A stretch of 64,000 bases of DNA from Desulfosporosinus orientis DSM 765 (lineage in GTDB: Bacteria; Bacillota; Desulfitobacteriia; Desulfitobacteriales; Desulfitobacteriaceae). This document shows positions 37,598 through 46,653 of this stretch, piece by piece. The notes beneath the pieces were generated by a model. The model worked only from the letters and a program-made list of their open reading frames with translations. It made no database searches and was not told the origin of the DNA. Each line of letters starts with the position of its first letter. Within the stretch, counting starts at the first letter, position 1. The position numbers were made by a program, and so were the translations under genes. Where the stretch lies: assembly GCF_000235605.1 (NCBI RefSeq), contig NC_016584.1, positions 5,705,151-5,769,150 of the forward strand, written 5' to 3'.

Positions 37598-37984
37598 TCA
37601 TACCCTATCTCTGGGACTATCTTTTAGGGAAGAGACTGTTACGCAAATCGTCATATCTGGAAACCGCCTCTCCAAGCATGCTATGTACCTTCCTATTAGG
37701 TCAGCAGACAAATTATGCTCAATAGGTATTTCCACTCTTATTGGGCCTTTAGAATACTGCTGTCCCTCCGCCAGCTCTTTACGAAGCAGCCAAAACCGCT
37801 TCTCCATCTCTTCATCCTCCAGAAAGGACTCCCTTACAACATATCCTTCTGATTCATTACTGAGCTTACCCTTCCAATTCTTTAGAACAGCCTCCCATTT
37901 GGGAGGAATCTTCCATTCAAAACGGGGGCTTACTATCCAGAAAAGAATTGCCAGCATAAGTACTAAGCTTGTAAGCAGAGACAT
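37598..37984 (-). CDS. Small single-pass membrane protein, unknown function
   Basis: From ATG 37984 (site GCAGGAGG, 7-base spacing) the product is 128 residues. It has one N-terminal membrane helix (MSLLTSLVLMLAILFWIVS) and a charged cytoplasmic or external domain with no motif I recognise. It lies between the O-antigen-ligase-like gene and comFA on the same strand, with short gaps, so it is probably co-transcribed. Codon use and the ribosome site indicate a real gene. Confidence 0.7.
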   Translation of the reverse strand: MSLLTSLVLMLAILFWIVSPRFEWKIPPKWEAVLKNWKGKLSNESEGYVVRESFLEDEEMEKRFWLLRKELAEGQQYSKGPIRVEIPIEHNLSADLIGRYIACLERRFPDMTICVTVSSLKDSPRDRV

Positions 37985-38011
37985 AATCACACCTCCTGCT
38001 TACAACTTATG

Positions 38012-39787
38012 TTAGGGCAGACGTTGTGTGAGTTGTCTCTGCCGGGCATACTCGGCAAGAAAACGGATATGCTGAGAGGGCAGAAAATCAGTATGACCCG
38101 GCCAAAGCTTTTGCTGCTGCTTAGTAAGGTTAGCCGTCCTCCCTTCGATCACTTCCGGCACGTCTTCAACCCAGTGATAAAGTTCCATGGCCATTTGGGG
38201 ATTTTTTTTCCAATTCTCCTCGGCAGCCTCCAAGATAACCGACTGAGCCCATTCATAGGTTTCAAGGTCAAACCCTTTCCAGCGCAGGAGGTCCTGCGCT
38301 GCATTTAAACCGGAGTCTAAGTCCCCCTTCCGAAGGAAGTGCTCCGCTAATTCTCGTTTTGTTCTGACCTGGGTTTGATCCCATCTCAAGCTTTTCAGCC
38401 AAAGTTTTTCACTTATATCAGGGTTGGCCTTGGTCAATTGGACTGCTTGTGTATTCCAGACCTGTTCTTGTTCTAACAATTTGGGATTATAAAATACACA
38501 CCCACAGAACAGACAGATAAGTGCACTTAACCCGAACACGCCCATAGACCCCAGCTTATGCTTAGGATACCACCTGCCCCTGCTTCCATAAAGCAGCCAA
38601 AAGAGAATACCTAATGAGCCGAAGGAAAAATCAGCATCTACTAAACTATGCAGGGCCAAATAAAGTAAAGCAGAATTAAGTCTAAGGCGAGCTTTTCTTT
38701 CTTCATGGGTTTTAAGGTATCCCTGGCTGCCCCAAATTTTCCGCTCCTGTATCAGCGTTTGCCCGCTCCAAATGCCCATACCAATAAGTCCGATAATCCC
38801 CTGGTTCAATAAGATGTGAATAATGCTTGAGTGAGGATCCGCCGTCCAATAGGGATAAGACTGAACGGTTGGAAAAGCCCTCCACCCGCCTGCTTGAGGG
38901 AGTCCCCATGATTCCCAGGCAAGTTTTAGTCCATCTTTAAAGTAGAAAAGCCTTTCCTGCCAGCTCGATGAAGAAAATCCCCAATCCGTTAAGTTGTCCC
39001 AAGCTGAGGGATAGTGGATGAATAGGATAATTCCTCCTATGCTTCCCATTGCTAAACCTAAAAAACCTTTTAAGTATTGGCTTCTTAGTATTCTCCCTAA
39101 TCGTCGTCCTGATTTTAACGAATGCCTTGGCAAAATCCTTTGCTGACTGACAACCATCAAGACATACTGCCCCGCAAAAACTATTATAAAAAAACCCACA
39201 CCGGCACGTGAACCCGTTCCCAATAAGGAAATACCCAGGAAAATTTTTACCATCTTTTTTGACGGACTAAGTAAAAGAACCGCCCCCAAGAAGACCGCTG
39301 CAGCATTTGAGTATCCAAAAACCGAGCTTAGCCTTCCCCCTACTTTGCTTACCCAAGGCAGCCAACCAATGACAGCTACTGCGACCGCCAGCCATTCCAG
39401 ATATCTCATGGAGCTGCTTTTTGCTCTTTCATTGAATGAAATAGAAACGCCCCAGCGATAGAATACCCAAAATATCCCCCATTGCAGCGCTTCAAGAAAT
39501 CCATCCGTCAGTTTAACCGGCTCAAGAATTCCTAAAAAGGAAACCAGCACCATTCCTAACAGCAGGCCATCGGTCACACCGATTGGAGTGTATAAATTCC
39601 TGCTCTTATGAAACCCTATGGGCAAATGAACTGCCATGATAAAGGCGGATAGAACAAAGCCAAATAAATACCATTCACGTGGATAATACAAGCCGTGAAT
39701 ACATAGAGCAGCCCCTAAAAAAAGAGCTAGGAGACGTTCTGTGTTGCTCCTAGCTCTGCTGTCTTGTTGTAACGAAGTGCCAATCAC
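38012..39787 (-). CDS. O-antigen ligase/polymerase-like membrane protein (Wzy_C type)
   Basis: The 591-residue protein has about ten membrane helices in its first 430 residues and a large loop with the Wzy_C-type pattern ([40 protein letters not shown] is the region; the HSS-x-I-HILLNQG part is diagnostic). After that comes a soluble helical tail resembling TPR repeats (about 450-560). Such proteins join or polymerise surface polysaccharide or glycosylate proteins outside the membrane. The GTG start overlaps fabZ by 4 bases. Confidence 0.85.
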   Translation of the reverse strand: MIGTSLQQDSRARSNTERLLALFLGAALCIHGLYYPREWYLFGFVLSAFIMAVHLPIGFHKSRNLYTPIGVTDGLLLGMVLVSFLGILEPVKLTDGFLEALQWGIFWVFYRWGVSISFNERAKSSSMRYLEWLAVAVAVIGWLPWVSKVGGRLSSVFGYSNAAAVFLGAVLLLSPSKKMVKIFLGISLLGTGSRAGVGFFIIVFAGQYVLMVVSQQRILPRHSLKSGRRLGRILRSQYLKGFLGLAMGSIGGIILFIHYPSAWDNLTDWGFSSSSWQERLFYFKDGLKLAWESWGLPQAGGWRAFPTVQSYPYWTADPHSSIIHILLNQGIIGLIGMGIWSGQTLIQERKIWGSQGYLKTHEERKARLRLNSALLYLALHSLVDADFSFGSLGILFWLLYGSRGRWYPKHKLGSMGVFGLSALICLFCGCVFYNPKLLEQEQVWNTQAVQLTKANPDISEKLWLKSLRWDQTQVRTKRELAEHFLRKGDLDSGLNAAQDLLRWKGFDLETYEWAQSVILEAAEENWKKNPQMAMELYHWVEDVPEVIEGRTANLTKQQQKLWPGHTDFLPSQHIRFLAEYARQRQLTQRLP

Positions 39788-40224
39788 TGGGCCGAGTTCT
39801 TCTTCTCTAAGAAAAATTTAAGGGTCCCTTCTGCTGCCAAGTCTTCCCCCACATAAGCCGCTCCTTTGGCGACCCCATAGTTTTTACGCAGCTTAACCAG
39901 CTCCACTTCAAGGCGAAGCTGATCTCCGGGAATGACTTGCCTTTTAAACTTTACGTCATCTATGCCCGCAAATAATCCTAAGTAACCGTTATATTCCGGT
40001 TTTTTGAGAATCGCCACGGACCCAACCTGAGCAAGGGCCTCAATAATCAAAACTCCCGGCATAATAGGATGCCCCGGAAAATGTCCTTGAAAGAATGGTT
40101 CATTAATCGTAACATTCTTAATCCCTACAGCTCTTTTTCCTTCATCTAGCTCTATGATACGATCTACCAGGAGAAAAGGGTAGCGATGTGGAATAATCTC
40201 CTGGATTTCCTTGCTTTGTAACAC
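39784..40224 (-). CDS. fabZ: 3-hydroxyacyl-ACP dehydratase FabZ
   Basis: The 146-residue hotdog-fold enzyme dehydrates 3-hydroxyacyl-ACP in fatty-acid synthesis. The catalytic His is in [13 protein letters not shown] and the catalytic Glu in [18 protein letters not shown]. The GTG start has GGAGGAATTACC upstream. It heads a run of overlapping genes (fabZ, wzy-like, small membrane protein, comFA, comFC), an unusual partnership for fabZ. Confidence 0.97.
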   Translation of the reverse strand: MLQSKEIQEIIPHRYPFLLVDRIIELDEGKRAVGIKNVTINEPFFQGHFPGHPIMPGVLIIEALAQVGSVAILKKPEYNGYLGLFAGIDDVKFKRQVIPGDQLRLEVELVKLRKNYGVAKGAAYVGEDLAAEGTLKFFLEKKNSAQ

Positions 40225-40411
40225 GGTAATTCCTCCTTCAACCGGCCTTTAGCCAACTTAACTTGTTCCAGAACCTGCGATTATCGAAAGCCCTTCGGGC
40301 AGCTTGCAGATCTTTACCTTCATGGCTTATGATTAGCCTAAGATCATATAGTATTTTACTACATGCAAACAGTATAACCAAGTTTTGCTCTGAAGGGAAG
40401 ATAAAAGGGTT

Positions 40412-41533
40412 ATGAAAAATAGATACAAAATTCTACATATTATTGGCGGAGGAGAAATCGGTGGTGCCGAGCAACACGTATTATCTTTGCTCAAAGGCAT
40501 GGAACACACCTGCTATGATCCCCATCTAGTCTGCCTTACCAGAGGCCCCTTCTCCGCCCTTGCCATGGACCATCACATTCCCACTCAAAGTTTTCCAATG
40601 CATTTTCCTCTGGATCTGTCTCCCTTACCAGAATTGATTCGCTGGTCAAGAAAGCATGCTATTGACCTTATTCACACTCATGGTTCCAGAGCCAACCTTC
40701 TTGGCCGTCTCTGTGCTCGCTGGTTAAAAATTCCCTGTGTGACCACTGTCCATAGCTCCCTTGCCCATGACTATTTGTTTCCTTGGTCTGCCCGAATCGC
40801 TCTGGGGCTGGACCGCCTCACCCTACCCCTGACATCCGGAATTATCACAGTATCTGACTATTTAGCTAAAGAGGTAGCCTCGAGAGGGGGAAAGAAAATT
40901 AAAACCATTTATAATGGCTATTCCTTTAGTTCGCCAGCAAGAAATTTGCCCGCCAAACGCCAGCAATTTCGCGATAAATGGGGCATTCCGGCTAATGCCT
41001 TAGTCCTTGGAACTATTGGCCGTCTTCATCCCACTAAAGGTCAAATTTATTTAATTAGGGCTGCCCAGCAATTGCAGCTAAGATTTCCAAATCTCCATCT
41101 CTTACTCATTGGAGACGGTCCTCTTCGTCAAGAGTTGGCTCAGGAACTTAAGAACCGTAATCTGTCGTATACGCTTACCGGTTACCTGCCCTTAGCCTAT
41201 GAAGCACTTCCAGCCATGGACCTGTTTGTCTTGCCTTCCGTCAGTGAAGGAATGGGGCTAGTCCTCCTTGAAGCAATGCATGCAGGGGTTCCCATCGTTG
41301 CCAGTGCTGTGGGTGGAATTCCTGAAGTCATTCGCGATGGAACTGACGGACTGCTTTTTCCTGCTAAAGATGTCAAGGAACTGATCTCTGCCTGTTTAAC
41401 CGTTTTGGAAAACCCTGAGCTGTCAGAGTCTCTGGTGCAATCAGGCCTAAATCGCTGTTCCCAGTTCTCTATGGATACTATGCTTAAAGAAACCATGCAG
41501 GTGTACGCTGATCTTTTAATTGGAAAACATTAA
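40412..41533 (+). CDS. Family 4 glycosyltransferase
   Basis: The 373-residue protein is a GT-B glycosyltransferase of the GT4 family: the N-terminal HIIGGGEIGGAEQHVLSLL nucleotide-sugar-independent acceptor region, GTIGRLHPTKGQ, and the donor-binding PSVSEGMGLVLLEAMHAGVPIVAS motif with the E-x7-E pair. It transfers a sugar from a nucleotide donor, probably to a lipid or surface glycan, in keeping with the nearby O-antigen-ligase-like gene. It is divergent from fabZ (187-base shared upstream region) and ends at a terminator shared with rsgI. Confidence 0.9.
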   Translation: MKNRYKILHIIGGGEIGGAEQHVLSLLKGMEHTCYDPHLVCLTRGPFSALAMDHHIPTQSFPMHFPLDLSPLPELIRWSRKHAIDLIHTHGSRANLLGRLCARWLKIPCVTTVHSSLAHDYLFPWSARIALGLDRLTLPLTSGIITVSDYLAKEVASRGGKKIKTIYNGYSFSSPARNLPAKRQQFRDKWGIPANALVLGTIGRLHPTKGQIYLIRAAQQLQLRFPNLHLLLIGDGPLRQELAQELKNRNLSYTLTGYLPLAYEALPAMDLFVLPSVSEGMGLVLLEAMHAGVPIVASAVGGIPEVIRDGTDGLLFPAKDVKELISACLTVLENPELSESLVQSGLNRCSQFSMDTMLKETMQVYADLLIGKH

Positions 41534-41580
41534 TTAAAACTGTACAACACTAAGATTAGCTGCTACAGGACGTTCATACT

Positions 41581-41614
41581 TAAGAAGGATGAGCTGAGCA
41601 GCTCATCCTTCTTA
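41581..41614. terminator. Bidirectional terminator between the glycosyltransferase and rsgI
   Basis: A perfect inverted repeat (16-bp arms, AAGAAGGATGAGCTG core) between the two convergent genes can stop transcription from both sides. Confidence 0.85.
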
Positions 41615-41640
41615 GTGTGCGTTAATAAATATCAACAACC

Positions 41641-42777
41641 TTACGTTTTCTTGTGATTATTAAAGCTGTCTTTGGTTAGATTTTGCCATTTTAGTTTGTC
41701 CACTTGCTCATTATTAAGGCGGTCCGCTTTTCCCTGCTGCTCTTGGCTTTCTCTATTGATTTCTATATCCTTCCCTTGCTTCTTGTCCATAGGGTTCTGC
41801 ATTTTAGAATGCTGCTCCTTTGAATCGCTGCCTTTGACTCGGTCGTTACCTTTAAATGAAGGATTGGAGGGCTCATTATGGTCCTCCTCCTTACCCTTAT
41901 CTTTATTTTTGTCCTGTTCCTTTTTCAGATTGTCTTTCTCAGAGTTACTTTTCTCTGGGACAGCTTTCCCATGTTCTGGCTGGGGCAGGGATGCTGAAGA
42001 TTCATGCTCTTTCCTATCCTCTTCCACCTGAGCCTGAACTTTTGGGTCTTCCAGTAAACGAATCCGTTCTGTGGTATTATTTAATTCTTCTTCCGGGGTA
42101 ATCACTCCTGCCTTTATGGCAGTCTGCCAAAGTGCATACTCACCTAACGTTAAATGTCCTTTTTGAGCAAGCTCACGTTCTTGTGAAGTCAGGGTAAAGA
42201 AAGCAACCCGTGGCTTAAGCCCATTTTTCTGAGCATTTTCCGTTAAACAGGAGACAATTTGACTCTCATTAAGATTCCCGTCAACTTGCTCTGAGCTGTC
42301 ATTAGCCAAGGATGAATAGCCAACCACGATCCAAGGCAGCTCAGGATCTATTAACTGTTGCTGAGCTGCTTCTGAAACAAATTGTTCCAGCACCTTATCA
42401 ATCGGCTTTCCCTTAAGATCCGTCTTACTTAACAATTGCTCTGCATCCTTATTTTGTGTATCTATGCTTAACAAATTGCCTTGATCATCCACTGAAAATT
42501 GAATGCTTGGATTAATATCCACCGAAACTAACGCTGCAGCCGTTGGGGCCTGATATAAGTTCCAACCAATCAGAGTGGTAAAAACCATAAAAAATATGAC
42601 TGCAGCTCCAATCCATGCTCTTCCTCCCCCAAAACTCTCAATACCATTCCGTATCAAGATTTCTTCCCCAACTTCAGCATGGTGAAACCTGTAAACATGG
42701 CGAAAGGCCCCATTATCACAAAGCACGGTGCAGCGATAGCCATCTTTTTCTATAATTACAGCTTTGCTTTTATTCAT
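41641..42777 (-). CDS. rsgI: Anti-sigma-I factor RsgI
   Basis: The 378-residue protein has a cytoplasmic RsgI N-terminal domain (about 1-50), one membrane helix (about 55-75), a conserved extracytoplasmic domain beginning SVDINPSIQFSVD, and a long low-complexity tail rich in Lys, Glu, Asn and Ser. RsgI holds SigI inactive; in Bacillus it is cut at an Asn-Pro bond and then by intramembrane proteolysis. The Asn-Pro pair is present here (N89-P90). No carbohydrate-binding module is visible in the tail, unlike the cellulolytic-clostridial versions. It overlaps sigI by 4 bases. Confidence 0.92.
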   Translation of the reverse strand: MNKSKAVIIEKDGYRCTVLCDNGAFRHVYRFHHAEVGEEILIRNGIESFGGGRAWIGAAVIFFMVFTTLIGWNLYQAPTAAALVSVDINPSIQFSVDDQGNLLSIDTQNKDAEQLLSKTDLKGKPIDKVLEQFVSEAAQQQLIDPELPWIVVGYSSLANDSSEQVDGNLNESQIVSCLTENAQKNGLKPRVAFFTLTSQERELAQKGHLTLGEYALWQTAIKAGVITPEEELNNTTERIRLLEDPKVQAQVEEDRKEHESSASLPQPEHGKAVPEKSNSEKDNLKKEQDKNKDKGKEEDHNEPSNPSFKGNDRVKGSDSKEQHSKMQNPMDKKQGKDIEINRESQEQQGKADRLNNEQVDKLKWQNLTKDSFNNHKKT

Positions 42778-43487
42778 CCTTTCGCCTCCTTTTCCTGAGG
42801 GGTAACATACTCTCGTAAATATACATAATCATTCTGGTTTGCCAACAACAAGGCAACTGCTAATATATACTTTCGACCCCGTTCTAATACTTTAGGATGA
42901 ATCTGAGTTTTTAAACACAACGCCTGCATGGGAACTTTGCCTTTACGTTCTACTTGATTCCATAGCTCAGAGTCAGAAGCTAATTCCCTGGCGGCTCGAA
43001 GTAAGGTTTGTCGTGAATCACGGTGCTTGGGAGATGCTTTTACTAAGTCTTGAAAGGTCAGCTGAAAAGCGGCCAAGGCTTGTGAAAATTGTTGAATTTC
43101 TTCAATACGCTCACGATTTTGCTCTTGTTCCCGGAAATCTTCAAAGCCAAGATGAACATCAATTAAGGGACCTACATCCTCTTGATCCAGTGAAACTGCC
43201 TGCCTCAGGCGTTGTTTGCGGTAATAATCAATAAGCCTGCGTTTCATTAGAACCCGCGCATAGGCCAAAAAAGGGACCCCTTTATCTTCCACAAACAGAT
43301 CAATAGCCTCATTAAATGCTATCAGAGCCTCTGATAATTCGTCATCTCGACCCCATTCCAGAGAACGAAAACACGCTTGACTAGCAACGTGACGAATAAA
43401 CGTTTGAGATTCTGCTAAAAAATTTTCTCGGGCTTCCGAGTCCTCTTTCAAACGCTGCCAAGAACACTGTTCATTCCATTCCGGCAT
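42774..43487 (-). CDS. sigI: RNA polymerase sigma factor SigI
   Basis: The 237-residue protein has a SigI sigma-70-like region 2 (FIRHVASQACFRSLEWGRDDELSEALIAFNEAIDLF, then GVPFLAYARVLMKRRLIDYYRK) and a C-terminal DNA-binding part specific to SigI (VERKGKVPMQALCLKTQIHPKVLERGRKYILA). It controls heat and cell-wall stress genes in Bacillus and polysaccharide sensing in some clostridia. The ATG has GGAGGAAGAAAAC upstream. The sigI-rsgI pair is a self-contained operon. Confidence 0.94.
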   Translation of the reverse strand: MPEWNEQCSWQRLKEDSEARENFLAESQTFIRHVASQACFRSLEWGRDDELSEALIAFNEAIDLFVEDKGVPFLAYARVLMKRRLIDYYRKQRLRQAVSLDQEDVGPLIDVHLGFEDFREQEQNRERIEEIQQFSQALAAFQLTFQDLVKASPKHRDSRQTLLRAARELASDSELWNQVERKGKVPMQALCLKTQIHPKVLERGRKYILAVALLLANQNDYVYLREYVTPQEKEAKG

Positions 43488-43510
43488 GTTTTCTTCCTCC
43501 TAGTGACATA

Positions 43511-43539
43511 TACGCAAGAAGTCGTATCTTTATGGGGGT
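43511..43539 (-). promoter_or_regulatory. Possible SigI autoregulatory promoter
   Basis: On the minus strand ACCCCC (43539-43534) is followed 19 bases later by CGTA (43514-43511). SigI promoters are described with a C-rich -35 (ACCCCC) and a CGAA/CGTA-like -10. The -10 is imperfect and the spacing uncertain. It lies 24 bases upstream of the sigI start. Confidence 0.35.
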
Positions 43540-43564
43540 CTATTTTGCCGTAGCGGCTTGGGGG

Positions 43565-44281
43565 CTACCCTAAATATTTCTGATGCAAAACCTTAAGCAC
43601 AAATAAGGGCAAGACCCTTTGGCGCCTCCAACGCCAAGGTTCCTTCCATAAACGGTAGAGCCACTCCATTTTCATATCTCGAATACGTTTTGGTGCTCTC
43701 AGGGCTGTACCTGCCAGAGCGTCAAAACTGCCGCCCACCCCTATGCTTACCGTAGCTAATGAAGAGTGTTCTGCAATCCAATAATCCTGTCGCGGAGAAC
43801 CTAAGCCAACCAGCAAAAGATCCGGCTGTAAGCATTTAATTTTTTCCAACACATCTTCCTCTTCTTCCGAGCCAAAATAGCCATGATGTTCATCCCAAAC
43901 AATACCAGGGTATTGTTCATTTACTAAGGTTCCTGCCCGAAGCGCAACCCCCGGTCTTCCTCCCAGAAAAAATATCTTCAGGTTATATCTGTCTGCTATT
44001 GGAAAGAGGGCCTGGAGGAGGTCGATTCCCGTTACGCGTTCTCGTAAAGGTGTCCCTAACTGACGAGCAGCCCAGACTACGCCGATTCCATCAGCTGTTA
44101 CAATATCTGCCGAGTTTATAAGTCTCTTAAGATTTTGATCTTGGCCAGACGCATAGATCATCTCAGGATTCGCTGTCACAACACGGGTCTCAGATTTATT
44201 ATTTATAAATTGAAAAATCTGCTCTACTGTCTCTGACATAGAGTATGTATCTATCGTTATCCCTAATACATCCACCCTCAT
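43565..44281 (-). CDS. WecG/TagA/CpsF family glycosyltransferase
   Basis: The 238-residue protein has the family signatures TANPEMIYASGQD, ADGIGVVWAARQLG, RVTGIDLL, FFLGGRPGVA and LVGLGSPRQDYWI. Members add N-acetylmannosamine or similar amino sugars to an undecaprenyl-linked intermediate for teichoic acid or surface polysaccharide. The GlcNAc 2-epimerase wecB in this window could supply UDP-ManNAc. Its start has AAAGGAATGGG upstream. It lies between sigI and mbl as its own unit. Confidence 0.93.
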   Translation of the reverse strand: MRVDVLGITIDTYSMSETVEQIFQFINNKSETRVVTANPEMIYASGQDQNLKRLINSADIVTADGIGVVWAARQLGTPLRERVTGIDLLQALFPIADRYNLKIFFLGGRPGVALRAGTLVNEQYPGIVWDEHHGYFGSEEEEDVLEKIKCLQPDLLLVGLGSPRQDYWIAEHSSLATVSIGVGGSFDALAGTALRAPKRIRDMKMEWLYRLWKEPWRWRRQRVLPLFVLKVLHQKYLG

Positions 44282-44403
44282 ACAATCCCATTCCTTTCAC
44301 ATTCCCAACTAATGATAAAGTCCAAGGAAAGAGTCCGATTCGAATGTCGAATCGCCTTCTCACCTCGGACACATAAGAATGTTATTCGATATATACCTTA
44401 TGA

Positions 44404-45399
44404 CTAAAATTTCCCAGTCAAAACTTTTCCCGTTCCTAAGGCAACACAAGAAATAGGATCTTCAGCTAAACTAACCGGCAAACCTGTCTCCCTTGACAAG
44501 CGTGTATCAAAACCGTACATCATGGCTCCGCCGCCAGTCATAATAATCCCTTTGTCAAGAATATCCGATGACAATTCCGGAGGAGTTCGTTCTAAAACTT
44601 CTTTGACTCCGGCAACAATAGCATCAATGGATTCCTCAAGGGCGACAAAACATTCCTGGGAATTGACATTGATTGTTTTAGGCAAACCAGATATCAAATC
44701 CCGTCCGCGCACATCAATGTAGGCTGATGGGCGTCCTTCCGGGACAGCAGATCCAACGGCAATCTTAATTTCTTCAGCAGTACGTTCTCCGATCATAAGA
44801 TTATGTTCTCGCCGGATATAACGGCTTATGGCTTCATCAAATTTATCTCCGCCAACGCGAAGACTGCGTTTTGCCACTATACCATTAAGGGAAAGAACGG
44901 CAATATCCGTTGTTCCTCCGCCGATATCAACCACCATACTTCCGGTCGGTCCGGAAATATCCAGTCCTGCCCCTAATGCCGCTGCATAAGGCTCTTCAAC
45001 AACTTTCACAGCTTTTGCTCCAGCCTGATATGCTGCTTGCTTAACCGCCCGTTGTTCAACTTCAGTGACTCCTGATGGAATACAAACGACAACCCGAGTT
45101 CGGAAAAACGGCCATCGTTTGGCACCTGCTTTCTCCAAAAAATATTTCAGCATCAGCTCTGTTGTCTGATAGTCAGCGATAACTCCATCTCGCATTGGAC
45201 GCACAGCTACGATATTGCCGGGGGTACGGCCGATCATAAGCCTAGCTTCTTCTCCGACAGCGATTCGTTTATTTGAATTTTGGTCAATAGCAATGACAGA
45301 GGGTTCGTGTAATACAATCCCCTTTCCTTTAGCATAAACCAATACACTTGCTGTTCCTAAATCTATTCCCAAATCTATCCCGAAATCCATTCCAAACAT
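44404..45399 (-). CDS. mbl: Rod-shape-determining actin homologue (Mbl/MreB)
   Basis: The 331-residue protein is an MreB-type actin: phosphate loops DLGTASVLVYAKGKGIVL and VDIGGGTTDIAVLS, and the adenosine loop GIIMTGGGAMMYGFD. It polymerises beneath the membrane and guides cell-wall synthesis. Its position directly after spoIIID supports Mbl over MreB, which normally lies with mreC/mreD. The N-terminus has a small repeat (FGIDLGIDLGT), so the precise start is slightly uncertain; the chosen ATG follows AAAGGGG. Confidence 0.93.
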   Translation of the reverse strand: MFGMDFGIDLGIDLGTASVLVYAKGKGIVLHEPSVIAIDQNSNKRIAVGEEARLMIGRTPGNIVAVRPMRDGVIADYQTTELMLKYFLEKAGAKRWPFFRTRVVVCIPSGVTEVEQRAVKQAAYQAGAKAVKVVEEPYAAALGAGLDISGPTGSMVVDIGGGTTDIAVLSLNGIVAKRSLRVGGDKFDEAISRYIRREHNLMIGERTAEEIKIAVGSAVPEGRPSAYIDVRGRDLISGLPKTINVNSQECFVALEESIDAIVAGVKEVLERTPPELSSDILDKGIIMTGGGAMMYGFDTRLSRETGLPVSLAEDPISCVALGTGKVLTGKF

Positions 45400-45466
45400 T
45401 AGTAGAGATACCCCTTTCGTTAATCAATAGCTTGTCCATTTAAATAATACTATAAACAAATAGCAT

Positions 45467-45486
45467 AATCTCCCTCTCGGGAGATT
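45467..45486. other. Short perfect hairpin in the mbl leader
   Basis: AATCTCCC (45467-45474) pairs with GGGAGATT (45479-45486) around a 4-base loop, between spoIIID and mbl. No T-run follows. It could be a leader structure or attenuator for mbl. Confidence 0.45.
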
Positions 45487-45604
45487 CGCTACTTATATTC
45501 TAGTATTAATTCATTCGTGATAAAATCCCTAATCCCTTTTGAAATCTCAGTTTTTTTTCAAATTCTTGCAAACTTCTCCCTTCTTCACTTTAATACAGCC
45601 CTTA

Positions 45605-45853
45605 TTAATTCTCTTGGTACTTTTTCCGGGTAGCTTCTCCTCCACGGATATGCCTTTCAGCCTTGTTTGTCTCAAGGATATGCTTTACTTCCATGGACAG
45701 TTTTTCATTAATCAATGGCAAGCGTTCCGTTACATCTTTGTGAACCGTGCTTTTTGATACTCCGAAGACATCTGCCGTTTGCCGAACGGTTGCACTCGAT
45801 TCCAGTATGTAAGTACCGATATCGAGAACCCGTTTTCGTATATATTCTTGCAC
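45605..45853 (-). CDS. spoIIID: Sporulation transcriptional regulator SpoIIID
   Basis: Read from GTG 45853, after AAGGAGGGCTATGC, the 82-residue protein matches SpoIIID (VQEYIRKRVLDIGTYILES; helix-turn-helix VRQTADVFGVSKSTVHKDV). SpoIIID reshapes SigE-dependent gene expression in the mother cell during sporulation. The neighbours mbl downstream and spoIIQ/spoIID upstream fit the conserved order. An in-frame upstream ATG would add 21 unrelated residues without a ribosome site. Confidence 0.97.
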   Translation of the reverse strand: MQEYIRKRVLDIGTYILESSATVRQTADVFGVSKSTVHKDVTERLPLINEKLSMEVKHILETNKAERHIRGGEATRKKYQEN

Positions 45854-45903
45854 GCATAGCCCTCCTTCGTCCATGAGTTTAGTACATTTATATGCGTGCT
45901 CCA

Positions 45904-45931
45904 TAAAAAAAGACATCCGTAAAAGGATGTC
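45904..45931 (-). terminator. Terminator after spoIIQ
   Basis: On the minus strand GACATCC, a 6-base loop, GGATGTC and seven Ts form a textbook intrinsic terminator 28 bases past the spoIIQ stop. Confidence 0.92.
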
Positions 45932-45959
45932 CTTCGTTGGTAAATACTGTGTATTATTT

Positions 45960-46613
45960 TTAGGGCTCTACATACTGAACCTCACCGTTATGCCATACTT
46001 CATAATGAAGTTGAGGCTGATTGCTTTCTCCTTCGCCGCCGGGAAAATACCCTATTTGTCCCAGAGCCGTCTGTTCTTCAATGACTTCCCCTTTTTTGAT
46101 ACGCAGGTTATCCAAACCACCATAGGTAACTATCCAGCCATCTCCGCAATCGATGGTTACTTTACAGCCAAGAATCGGATCCTCACCGGCAAATATGACC
46201 TTTCCGCCATGGTTTGCCCGAATGACCGTACCATCTTTCAAGGCATAATCCAAACCAGCATGAAAGATATAATCATCATAGGCTTCTGAGTAATAATTTC
46301 CTATGCTGCGTATTGGCTCGCCATGAACTGGACTAGGAAAATCCTTCAGTTCCAAATTTTCTTGCGAATCATTACTTATGATTTGTTCTTTTGAATCTAT
46401 CTTCTGTTTATCCTTAACAGTATCTTGAGGTTGTGAAGGAACAGTCGTTACAGCCTGAACTGCTTCAGTTGCCTTTGACTGTGGTTTTTCTATAGCGATA
46501 TTGTAGTTAGCACTCAAATATCCTACGTAAAGAATCAAACCGCCAATGAACAATGTAAAACCCCAAACTACGTACCATTCTTTTGATATACGCCAACGTC
46601 TCATTCGACTCAC
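45960..46613 (-). CDS. spoIIQ: SpoIIQ-like M23 (LytM) sporulation protein with altered active site
   Basis: The 217-residue protein has one N-terminal membrane helix (about 13-32), a linker, and a LytM domain. The zinc ligands are present (H118-x3-D122 and H203), but the catalytic His that should form HxH is glutamine (Q201, codon CAA). SpoIIQ sits in the forespore membrane and forms the channel/zipper with mother-cell SpoIIIAH during engulfment; the Bacillus protein is also catalytically dead, by a different substitution. Its place between spoIID and spoIIID and a SigF-like promoter support the call. A generic M23 protein is the alternative. Confidence 0.85.
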   Translation of the reverse strand: MSRMRRWRISKEWYVVWGFTLFIGGLILYVGYLSANYNIAIEKPQSKATEAVQAVTTVPSQPQDTVKDKQKIDSKEQIISNDSQENLELKDFPSPVHGEPIRSIGNYYSEAYDDYIFHAGLDYALKDGTVIRANHGGKVIFAGEDPILGCKVTIDCGDGWIVTYGGLDNLRIKKGEVIEEQTALGQIGYFPGGEGESNQPQLHYEVWHNGEVQYVEP

Positions 46614-46623
46614 CTCTAATATT

Positions 46624-46652
46624 ATTTTTGCCGAATGCTCTTTCTTTTAGAC
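46624..46652 (-). promoter_or_regulatory. Putative SigF promoter of spoIIQ
   Basis: On the minus strand GTCTA (consensus GYATA) is followed by 15 bases and GGCAAAAAT, a full match to the SigF -10 GGnnAnAnT. It begins just after the spoIID stop and ends 10 bases before the spoIIQ start codon. Confidence 0.5.
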
Positions 46653-46653
46653 T

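Noticed and set aside
45854-45903. SigE promoter directly in front of spoIIID
   Set aside because: GCATATA and CATGGACG resemble the boxes, but the implied start would fall inside the ribosome site, so no promoter was called.
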